From contig CALPPA020000024.1 of the NCBI GenBank assembly GCA_943325355.2, positions 1 to 12,883 of the forward strand: DNA of 12,883 bases, given 5' to 3'. The position numbers and the translations under genes were made by a program. Numbering within the stretch: position 1 is the stretch's first letter; every line of letters begins with the position of its first letter. The notes beneath the pieces were generated by a model. That model searched no databases. It had not been told where the DNA came from and was given only the letters and a program-made list of their open reading frames with translations. Shown here in pieces: positions 6,044 to 12,883 of this stretch. Origin of the DNA: Klebsiella pneumoniae. GTDB taxonomy: Bacteria > Bacteroidota > Bacteroidia > Flavobacteriales > Flavobacteriaceae.

Positions 6044-6940
6044 TTACTTTTTCTGAGTAACCAAGTATACACCAGTAAATATCAAAATTGCTGAAACAAT
6101 TTTCACCAAAGTCAGTTCGTCTTTTCCGAGACTAATCGCAAAAACAGTTGCAAAAACGGGTTGTAAGTAAACGAAAACAGCAACAGTGGTTGGTTTCAAT
6201 TCTCGCATCGAAAGCAAATTCAGCAAATAAGTCAAGAAGGTCGAAAAAACCACTACAAATCCTATTTTCCAATACATATCTGTTGGCATCAAAGCCCAAT
6301 TGACAGCTTCAAATTCACTCCAACCGAAAGGTAAAACCATAATAAATCCTATCAAATAAATCCATTTTACAAAGGTAAAAGCATTGTATTTATCCATCAG
6401 TTTTTTGACCATTACCAAGTATAAACCGTACGAAGTCGCATTTACAAAAACAAGGAAATTCCCTAGACTTGCATTCGTGGCATTACCCACGGATTTTCCG
6501 TAAAGGATAAGAAAAGCCGTGCCAATCAAACCCAAAATAATTCCAAAAACCATTCGTTTCTGCATGCGTTCTTTGATGATAATCGCCGAAAGCACCAGCA
6601 CAATCATAGGTGTTGAAACCATAATCACCGATGCCGAAATAGGAGAAGTAAGACTCAATCCTTTGAAGAAAGAAAGCATATTTAAGGCAACTCCAAAAAA
6701 TGCCGCCCAAATTATTCGAGGAAAATCAGCGCGATCCATTTTTTCCTCCCGAACTGCTGCAGACATTCTGCTGCAACCCCAAACCAACCAAAACAAAATA
6801 GTGGAACCGCCCACTCTCATCAAGATAAATCCGTAAGCGTCAACATATTTTGGCATCACATCTTTGGCAATCGTAAAAGTCACGCCATATATGATGGAAA
6901 CTATTGTGGCGCCAATGAGAGCAAGGGTTCTTTTTGACAT
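6044..6940 (-). CDS. EamA/DMT-superfamily transporter
   Basis: This 298-residue inner-membrane protein has ten predicted membrane helices in two repeated five-helix EamA units. The first unit runs from TLALIGATIVSIIYGVTF (about 5-22) to MVFGIILGLIGTAFLILYG (about 129-148). The second runs from the GNFLVFVNATSYGLYLVMV helix to a C-terminal VSAILIFTGVYLV helix, ending in Gln-Lys-Lys. Members of the drug/metabolite transporter superfamily export or import small metabolites such as amino acids; the substrate cannot be told from sequence. Its ATG shares one base with the TAA stop of the ArsC/Spx-like gene upstream (TAATG at 6942-6938), so translation is probably coupled. No promoter of its own is visible. 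Confidence 0.94.
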   Translation of the reverse strand: MSKRTLALIGATIVSIIYGVTFTIAKDVMPKYVDAYGFILMRVGGSTILFWLVWGCSRMSAAVREEKMDRADFPRIIWAAFFGVALNMLSFFKGLSLTSPISASVIMVSTPMIVLVLSAIIIKERMQKRMVFGIILGLIGTAFLILYGKSVGNATNASLGNFLVFVNATSYGLYLVMVKKLMDKYNAFTFVKWIYLIGFIMVLPFGWSEFEAVNWALMPTDMYWKIGFVVVFSTFLTYLLNLLSMRELKPTTVAVFVYLQPVFATVFAISLGKDELTLVKIVSAILIFTGVYLVTQKK

Positions 6941-7290
6941 TAGGCCAATGCTTTCATTACTTGGAGGATGTTTTGCTGGCTGTTGCCAATGTGAATTTTG
7001 CCGTCGATAATAAAAACAGGACGACTCAGAAAAGTGTAATGTTCCAGAATGTATTTTTTAAAATCGGCTTCGGTTAAGGATTTATTCTTCAAATCCATCG
7101 ATTTGTAGAGTTGTGCTTTTTTGCTGAAAAGCGCTTCGTAACTACCCGAAAGTTGGTACATTTCTTCCAATTCTTCCACCGTGATTGGATCTTGTTTAAT
7201 GTCATGAAACACCAAACTATGGTCTTTTGGCAACGATTTTATAATTTTTCGACAGGTATCACAGGAAGCGAGATAATATATTTTGTTCAT
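6940..7290 (-). CDS. ArsC/Spx-like thioredoxin-fold protein
   Basis: This 116-residue cytosolic protein belongs to the ArsC/Spx/YffB family with a thioredoxin-like fold. The N-terminus has a CxxC pair, Cys10 and Cys13, in ASCDTCRK, closer to Spx (CxxC) than to true ArsC, which has one catalytic Cys. A typical C-terminal part follows, with LSRPVFIIDGKIHIGN at about 88-103 holding the conserved Arg-Pro and the glycine turn. It is often named an arsenate reductase family protein, but arsenate reduction is not shown by the sequence; a redox-sensing or thiol-reductase role is equally possible. No arsenic efflux or arsR gene is nearby. It overlaps the EamA transporter gene by one base and is divergent from the DinB gene across a 76-base spacer that holds a palindrome. 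Confidence 0.92.
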   Translation of the reverse strand: MNKIYYLASCDTCRKIIKSLPKDHSLVFHDIKQDPITVEELEEMYQLSGSYEALFSKKAQLYKSMDLKNKSLTEADFKKYILEHYTFLSRPVFIIDGKIHIGNSQQNILQVMKALA

Positions 7291-7301
7291 CTAAATTTCA
7301 A

Positions 7302-7319
7302 TTTCTTTGTGCAAAGAAA
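7302..7319. promoter_or_regulatory. 18-bp palindrome between the ArsC/Spx-like and DinB genes
   Basis: TTTCTTTG (7302-7309) and CAAAGAAA (7312-7319) are perfect inverted copies around a 2-base centre. The site lies 12 bases upstream of the ArsC/Spx-like ATG and 48 bases upstream of the DinB ATG, so it could control both divergent genes. In the DinB direction TATTTTTA (7343-7350) is one base off the -7 consensus. No exact -7 box was found for the - strand gene. Confidence 0.4.
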
Positions 7320-7366
7320 AATCATTTACCACGGAAAATGATTATTTTTATCGAAAATTTAAAAAA

Positions 7367-7822
7367 ATGAATCAAACATTCGAAATCACTAGAATAAGCA
7401 GAAAAATAGTTTCCCAGTTTCTAGAAAATCATACTTTAGAACAACTCAATAAAATTCCCGATGGCTTCAAGAACAATCTTATTTGGAATATCGCGCATAT
7501 TGTCGTGACACAACAATTGCTGGTTTACAAATTCTCTGGATTTCCGATGATGGTTTCAGACGAATTGGTGCAGAAATATATGAAGGGAACCAAGCCGGAA
7601 CATAATGCAACACAATCCGAAGTGGACGAAATCAAGTGTTTGTTGTCTAAAACCATCGATCAAACCATCGATGATTTTGACAACAAAATTTTCAAAAACT
7701 ATGAAGAATATCCTACTTCAACTGGGTTTGTTATAAAAAGTGCTGAAGATGCAATGATTTTCAACAATTTTCACGAAGGACTCCACATTGGGATTATGAT
7801 GGGTCTCAGGAAGTTATTGTAA
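7367..7822 (+). CDS. DinB-fold (YfiT/DinB_2-like) protein
   Basis: The 151-residue cytosolic protein fits the DinB/YfiT four-helix metal-binding fold. Three histidines stand where the family binds its metal ion: His44 in WNIAHIVVTQ, and His136 and His140 in NFHEGLHIGIMMGLR near the C-terminus. Members include thiol (bacillithiol, mycothiol) S-transferases and many proteins of unknown role. In Flavobacteria a bacillithiol link is plausible but not shown here. I chose the ATG at 7367; the frame is open upstream to a TTG at 7307, but that TTG lies within the palindrome and ahead of the likely promoter box. It is followed by a repeat-containing spacer and then the PLP enzyme gene on the same strand. 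Confidence 0.88.
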   Translation: MNQTFEITRISRKIVSQFLENHTLEQLNKIPDGFKNNLIWNIAHIVVTQQLLVYKFSGFPMMVSDELVQKYMKGTKPEHNATQSEVDEIKCLLSKTIDQTIDDFDNKIFKNYEEYPTSTGFVIKSAEDAMIFNNFHEGLHIGIMMGLRKLL

Positions 7823-7838
7823 ACATCAATTTTCTTTA

Positions 7839-7902
7839 AACCATTAAGGTGATAAGTTTCATTAAGAATAAGGCTTAATTTCTCTTAATTTTATTAATGG
7901 TT
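7839..7902. repeat. Imperfect inverted repeat with a period near 9 bases, upstream of the PLP enzyme gene
   Basis: AACCATTAA (7839-7847) is a perfect inverted copy of TTAATGGTT (7894-7902). Between them ATTAAG/ATAAG-like motifs recur about every 9 bases on the + strand from 7843, and again on the - strand from about 7897 downward. The arrangement resembles the head-to-head heptamer arrays elsewhere in the window but with another period and more irregularity. No T-run follows, and I see no riboswitch-like structure or -7 box in this 101-base spacer. Confidence 0.55.
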
Positions 7903-7923
7903 CAACCCATATAAATATTTAAA

Positions 7924-9069
7924 ATGAAATTCAACACAAAAACCATTCACGGCGGACAACATCACGATCCAAGCACTGGTGCAGTGATGCCTCCGGTATA
8001 TCAAACGTCGACTTTTGTTCAAAACAGCCCCGGCAAGCCTATAAATCCTGATTACGAATACAGCAGGGCAGCAAACCCAACAAGAACAGCACTGGAAAAC
8101 GCATTGGCAAGCATCGAAAACGGAACACGAGCTTTGGCCTTTTCGTCAGGATTGGCAGCTACAGATTGTCTCTTGCGCTCTTTCAAAGCAGGTGACGAAA
8201 TCATTGCGATGGACGATTTATATGGCGGAACCTACAGAATGTTTACGCGAATTTATAAAGATTCGGGAATAAAATTTCATTTTGTTGATATGAATGATTT
8301 GGAGAAATTCCATTCTTTAATCAACGAAAACACGAAACTGGTTTGGGTGGAAACACCAACAAATCCGTTGATGAAACTGGCCGATATCCAGGAAATTGCC
8401 AAAATCACCAAACAAAAAAATATCCTTTTTGCCGTAGACAATACTTTTGCAACACCATATTTACAAAAACCATTGGATTTTGGAGCGGATATCGTGATGC
8501 ATTCGGCGACAAAATATCTTGGTGGACATTCTGATGTAATTGCCGGAGCTTTGATTGTAAAGGACGAAGCTTTGGGACAGCAATTGCATTTCCAACAATT
8601 TGCCACAGGTGCAACACTCGGACCAATGGACAGTTTCTTGGTTTTAAGAGGAATAAAAACATTACATCTTAGAGTTCAAAGGCATTGCGAAAATGGAGAA
8701 AAAGTGGTGGCATTTTTAAGTCAACATCCCAAAATAAAAACGGTTTATTATCCCGGATTGCCAAGTCATCCGTACCACGAAATTGCAAAAAAGCAAATGA
8801 CCGCTTTTGGCGGAATGGTTTCCTTTACATTTGTTTCGGGTAAAAAAGAGGATTCAATCCGGTTTTTAGAAAAACTAAAAGTATTTACCTTGGCAGAGTC
8901 ACTTGGCGGAGTAGAATCATTGGCAAACCATCCCGCCTTGATGACACACGCGTCGATTCCGGAAGATAAACGAAAAGAAGTTGGAATCACTGATGATTTG
9001 GTCAGACTAAGCGTGGGTATTGAAGACGCAGAAGATTTGATCGAAGACGTGAAACAAGCATTGGAATAA
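7924..9069 (+). CDS. metB: Cystathionine gamma-synthase-type PLP enzyme
   Basis: The 381-residue protein belongs to the Cys/Met-metabolism PLP family. Lys197 in SATKYLGGHSDVIAG is the PLP-binding lysine. Tyr46 and Arg48 in YSRAANPT bind the cofactor phosphate of the neighbouring subunit, and Asp172 in AVDNTFATPY contacts the pyridine nitrogen. FSSGLAATD (73-81) and SLGGVESLANHPALMTH near the C-terminus are also typical. The family includes cystathionine gamma-synthase (MetB, acyl-homoserine plus cysteine), cystathionine gamma-lyase and O-acetylhomoserine sulfhydrylase. Length and sequence suit MetB, but these activities are hard to separate by sequence and a lyase is possible. It acts in the cytosol in methionine and cysteine metabolism. 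It is followed by a perfect terminator hairpin. Confidence 0.93.
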   Translation: MKFNTKTIHGGQHHDPSTGAVMPPVYQTSTFVQNSPGKPINPDYEYSRAANPTRTALENALASIENGTRALAFSSGLAATDCLLRSFKAGDEIIAMDDLYGGTYRMFTRIYKDSGIKFHFVDMNDLEKFHSLINENTKLVWVETPTNPLMKLADIQEIAKITKQKNILFAVDNTFATPYLQKPLDFGADIVMHSATKYLGGHSDVIAGALIVKDEALGQQLHFQQFATGATLGPMDSFLVLRGIKTLHLRVQRHCENGEKVVAFLSQHPKIKTVYYPGLPSHPYHEIAKKQMTAFGGMVSFTFVSGKKEDSIRFLEKLKVFTLAESLGGVESLANHPALMTHASIPEDKRKEVGITDDLVRLSVGIEDAEDLIEDVKQALE

Positions 9070-9078
9070 ACAATATTC

Positions 9079-9131
9079 TTTCAAAACAAAATCCCAATTC
9101 AAAATTTCAGAATTGGGATTTTGTTTTGAAA
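9079..9131. terminator. Bidirectional terminator, perfect 22-bp stem
   Basis: Arms 9079-9100 and 9110-9131 are perfectly complementary around a 9-base loop. It lies between the convergent stops of the PLP enzyme gene (9069) and the outer-membrane protein gene (9144). T-rich stem sides (ATTTTGTTTTG on + and its counterpart on -) suit termination both ways. Unlike the hairpin at 1647-1715 it shows no 7-base period. Confidence 0.9.
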
Positions 9132-9143
9132 ATAGTTTTTCTA

Positions 9144-9947
9144 CTATTGTAAATAATAAATATAGCCTACATTAAACCATACCAGCCAGTCATTTGCTTT
9201 ATTTTCTTTGTAAAGATCGGGATTTGGACTTAAACCGTCAACCCAATTTGAAAAATAATATTGCAATCTTAAATCCACCATCAAATCAGATAATGGAGCT
9301 AGTTTGTAACGAGTCCCAACACTAGTAACTACGGACCAAACCGAACCGCTTTCGGTAGAAAACCCATAAGGGCGACCATCAGAAGGAACTAAATATTTAG
9401 GGAAAGTTGTTAATGGGGTTCCCAAAGGACCCATTGTCGAATAGGCTTTAGCGTTATAAAAACTAAATTGTCCGCCAAGACTTATAAAAGGTCCCCAACT
9501 TTGTATTTTAGCAGTAAAATCACGAATGCTCCAAGGAAAAAACTCCAATTGCATTCCTATATTAGTCACAGCTGTGGTGCCATGCATTGCTAATAATTGT
9601 TCCTTACCTAATGATGATTTACCTTCAACCCATTGCCCAAAATGATCCAACTCTGTTTTATTGTAGGACAATTCGCTTCTTAATTTGAAGTGGTCATTAA
9701 AATAAGTTTCAGGAGTATAGCAGTTACATTCAGCTTCGTAAGAGAAATTTAAATAGTGAATTAAACCTATTCCATATCCCGTATTTCCTGCATTTGTAGA
9801 TAAATCATATCGCTCTCCATAGTCAGATTGAAAGGCTACAGGACCAGCTATAGCACCTATTTCATGAGAAAATCCAAATTGTGCATAGGTTACATTTGAA
9901 ATTCCAAATAACAAAATTCCGAAAAACAGTAAAGATTTTAGGGCCAT
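9144..9947 (-). CDS. Secreted outer-membrane protein, THC0290_0291-like, unknown function
   Basis: The 267-residue protein starts with a signal peptide (MALKSLLFFGILLFGISNVTYAQ), with a likely cut after YA before Gln. The mature part has alternating strands rich in Gly and aromatic residues (FGFSHEIGAIAGPVAF, LRSELSYNKTEL, MVDLRLQYYFSN) and ends in a short aromatic strand, as in an outer-membrane beta-barrel. A CNC pair (ECNCYTPETYF) sits near mature residue 65 and could form a disulfide in a loop. I recall near-identical segments in a Flavobacteriaceae family named THC0290_0291; no function is known to me. The ATG at 9947 is the start; an in-frame ATG at 9986 lies upstream of the predicted -7 box. 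It is a single gene, divergent from gdhA. Confidence 0.85.
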   Translation of the reverse strand: MALKSLLFFGILLFGISNVTYAQFGFSHEIGAIAGPVAFQSDYGERYDLSTNAGNTGYGIGLIHYLNFSYEAECNCYTPETYFNDHFKLRSELSYNKTELDHFGQWVEGKSSLGKEQLLAMHGTTAVTNIGMQLEFFPWSIRDFTAKIQSWGPFISLGGQFSFYNAKAYSTMGPLGTPLTTFPKYLVPSDGRPYGFSTESGSVWSVVTSVGTRYKLAPLSDLMVDLRLQYYFSNWVDGLSPNPDLYKENKANDWLVWFNVGYIYYLQ

Positions 9948-9966
9948 CTTATAGTTTACTTTTTTA

Positions 9967-9974
9967 CAAATATA
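9967..9974 (-). promoter_or_regulatory. Predicted -7 box of the outer-membrane protein gene (TATATTTG)
   Basis: This is an exact TAnnTTTG match on the - strand, 20 bases before the ATG at 9947. A TTG at the usual -33 spacing is absent. The remaining gap to the gdhA promoter (about 9990-10110) is AT-rich, and I see no gene in it. Confidence 0.6.
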
Positions 9975-10111
9975 TAAAAACATCAATCATAACGGATAAT
10001 ATGTAAATAAAATATAAGGGTTAATGAGATTTTCCAACAATACTATTGCTTTTAAATAAAATCTTTTCAGCATTTATAAAAATTCAATATCAGAACGAAG
10101 AATTTTTATAA

Positions 10112-11536
<1,425 letters not shown>

Positions 11537-11555
11537 ACCTCTTTATTAAAATAGT

Positions 11556-11607
11556 AAAAGCCTTCTTCCAACTTGAATCTTCGGGATTGGATTGAAGGCT
11601 TTTTTTT
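11556..11607 (+). terminator. gdhA terminator
   Basis: AAAAGCCTTC (11556-11565) pairs with GAAGGCTTTT (11594-11603). The stem extends through TTCCA and TTGGA after a small internal loop, and the right arm runs into eight T in a row (11600-11607). It lies 20 bases after the gdhA stop. Confidence 0.9.
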
Positions 11608-11648
11608 GACTTCGAATAAAAACAAAATTCCATTACTTTCGTTTGTAT

Positions 11649-11656
11649 TATATTTG
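11649..11656 (+). promoter_or_regulatory. Predicted -7 box of the PorZ-like gene (TATATTTG)
   Basis: This is an exact TAnnTTTG match. TTC at 11628-11630, 18 bases upstream, is the nearest thing to a -33 TTG. A start of transcription near 11662 favours the ATG at 11679 over the one at 11670. Confidence 0.6.
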
Positions 11657-11678
11657 TGGACCAATATTTATGCAAATA

Positions 11679-12883
11679 ATGAAAAAAAGGCTTCTGTGTT
11701 TAGTGTTTCTGATTATGGTACAAATAGGTTTTACCCAAAACAACTTTTTGTGGCAAGGCTATTTTTCTTATAACAATATAAGAGATGTTTCAGATTCCCC
11801 AACAGTAATTTATGCAGCTTCTGAAAACGCATTGTTTTCAAAAAACATAAATACAAGCCAGCTAAAAACTACAAATACTATTGATGGCCTTTCTGGAGAA
11901 ACCATTACTTCTTTATATTATAGTGCTGTTTCTAATAAAACACTTGTTGGGTATGAAAATGGATTGATGATTGCCATCAATGAAGCCGATGGCAGTATGC
12001 TCAACATCGTTGACATTATAAATAAACAACTTCCTGCAAATATTAAGCGAATCAATCATTTTATGGAATATAAAGGGATAGTTTATGTTTCCTGTGATTT
12101 TGGAATTGTACAGTTCAATTTGGCTACAATGTTGTTTGGCGATACTTATTTTATTGGTGATAATGGTGATGAAATAAGTGTGAAACAAACCACCGTTTAT
12201 AACGGATTCATATATGCATCATCAAATGAAGGCATTAGAAAAGCAGATATAACTAGTAAAAATTTAGTTGATTTTAATCAATGGTCAAAGATTGCTGTTG
12301 GCAGTTGGTCAAGCATTGAGACTTTAGACACGGAACTTTTTGCAATCGATTCTTCAGGATTTATTCATAAATTCAATGCTGTTTCAAACTCTTTTACGGG
12401 TTATATACAACTTTCTCAAGCCTCCGTCGATATGAGGGCGACCTTGAATTATTTGATAATAACTACTACAAACAGCGTTTATATTTACAATAAACAAATG
12501 ATTTTAGTTCGACAAATAGATAGCAGTCAAATTCCAGGCAGCATTTCTACTTTTACCTGCGCAACAAGTATTGGTGACATTATTTATATTGGCACAAAAG
12601 AAAACGGAATGTTGAATACAACAATTTCTGTTTCTTCAGCACTTGAAAACAACACGCCAAATGGCCCTTCTAGAAACAATGTTTTTGCATTACAAGCCAC
12701 GAATGAAGTGCTTTGGACGGTATACGGAGACTATAACGGATCTTATAATCCTTACCCATTAGATAGTTACGGTATTAGTAAATATAGCGCAACAGGATGG
12801 TTGAATATTCCTTATGAAAAAGTATTTGGAGCGAAATCAATATCAAGAATTACGGTGAATCCTAATAATGAGAAAGAAGTTTA
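11679..12883 (+). CDS. porZ: PorZ-like beta-propeller protein, type IX secretion (3' end outside window)
   Basis: The first 401 residues are present; the frame runs open to the window edge, where the last codon is incomplete. It begins with a signal peptide (MKKRLLCLVFLIMVQIGFTQ). The rest is a chain of beta-propeller blades: WQGYFSYNNIRDVSDSPTVIYAASENALF, then TIDGLSGETITSLYY, LVGYENGLMIAIN, GIVYVSCDFGIVQFNL, FIYASSNEGIRKADI and DIIYIGTKENGM. This pattern fits the N-terminal domain of PorZ, a cell-surface component of the type IX secretion system that works with the PorU sortase; the known Porphyromonas protein has about 780 residues. In Flavobacterium the same system supports gliding and protein export. 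The assignment rests on recognised sequence pattern; another two-component-regulator-type propeller protein is the main alternative. In-frame ATGs exist at 11670 and 11679; I chose the second because of the signal peptide and promoter spacing. Confidence 0.8.
   Translation, partial: MKKRLLCLVFLIMVQIGFTQNNFLWQGYFSYNNIRDVSDSPTVIYAASENALFSKNINTSQLKTTNTIDGLSGETITSLYYSAVSNKTLVGYENGLMIAINEADGSMLNIVDIINKQLPANIKRINHFMEYKGIVYVSCDFGIVQFNLATMLFGDTYFIGDNGDEISVKQTTVYNGFIYASSNEGIRKADITSKNLVDFNQWSKIAVGSWSSIETLDTELFAIDSSGFIHKFNAVSNSFTGYIQLSQASVDMRATLNYLIITTTNSVYIYNKQMILVRQIDSSQIPGSISTFTCATSIGDIIYIGTKENGMLNTTISVSSALENNTPNGPSRNNVFALQATNEVLWTVYGDYNGSYNPYPLDSYGISKYSATGWLNIPYEKVFGAKSISRITVNPNNEKEV

Noticed and set aside
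6483..6836. Reading frames on both strands within the EamA transporter gene
   Set aside because: They are other-frame shadows of a clear ten-helix membrane protein and have unlikely composition.
7307..7366. Twenty-codon N-terminal extension of the DinB-fold protein from a TTG at 7307
   Set aside because: It begins inside an 18-bp palindrome, upstream of the likely promoter, and has no family similarity; the ATG at 7367 gives the usual length.
7823..7923. SAM or other riboswitch upstream of the metB-like gene
   Set aside because: No known aptamer core or terminator is visible; the structure seen is explained by short repeated motifs.
9948..9986. Thirteen-codon extension of the outer-membrane protein from an ATG at 9986
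   Set aside because: It lies upstream of the predicted -7 box and would place a charged stretch before a signal peptide that is complete from 9947.

Overview
The window looks like chromosomal DNA of a Flavobacterium-type bacterium (Bacteroidota, Flavobacteriia). The evidence is low G+C, the sequence of PheS and its neighbour gene, the yicC-gmk-nadD order, an outer-membrane protein of a type seen in Flavobacteriaceae, a PorZ-like type IX secretion protein, and repeated use of the Bacteroidota promoter form TTG-N(17-23)-TAnnTTTG. An exact -7 box TAnnTTTG lies upstream of seven of the fourteen genes, usually within 10-20 bases of the start codon. This box fixed three starts (gpsA, the outer-membrane protein, the PorZ-like gene) and supports a fourth (pheS).

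Layout. Positions 1-1643 (+): pheS (phenylalanyl-tRNA synthetase alpha) and a small conserved gene of unknown function. Positions 1722-3767 (-): gpsA (glycerol-3-phosphate dehydrogenase) and a secreted-looking DJ-1/PfpI protein. Positions 3866-5926 (-): a tight yicC-gmk-nadD operon (RNase, GMP kinase, NAD synthesis). Positions 6044-7290 (-): a thioredoxin-fold ArsC/Spx-like protein whose stop overlaps the start of a ten-helix EamA/DMT transporter. Positions 7367-9069 (+): a DinB-fold protein and a cystathionine gamma-synthase-type PLP enzyme. Positions 9144-9947 (-): a secreted outer-membrane protein of unknown role. Positions 10193-11536 (+): NADP-type glutamate dehydrogenase. From 11679 (+) to the end: a PorZ-like beta-propeller protein cut by the window edge.

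The genes are mostly housekeeping: translation, lipid precursor, nucleotide, NAD, sulfur and nitrogen metabolism. I see no insertion sequence, prophage, CRISPR array, defence island, rRNA or tRNA. No intergenic stretch exceeds about 300 bases; the longest are 2718-2999 and 9948-10192.

The most unusual signal is in the spacers. Four of them hold arrays of degenerate 7-bp units: a 3-4 base anchor followed by 3-4 variable bases. In three (1151-1232, anchor GATT; 1647-1715, anchor AGA; 5966-6042, anchor CAGT) two arrays face each other head to head and form an inverted repeat. The fourth (8-98) is a one-directional array of 13 units ending just before the pheS -7 box. A fifth spacer (7839-7902) has a looser version with a period near 9. 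Different anchors with the same period and arrangement suggest a common process or element type that ordinary annotation does not name.
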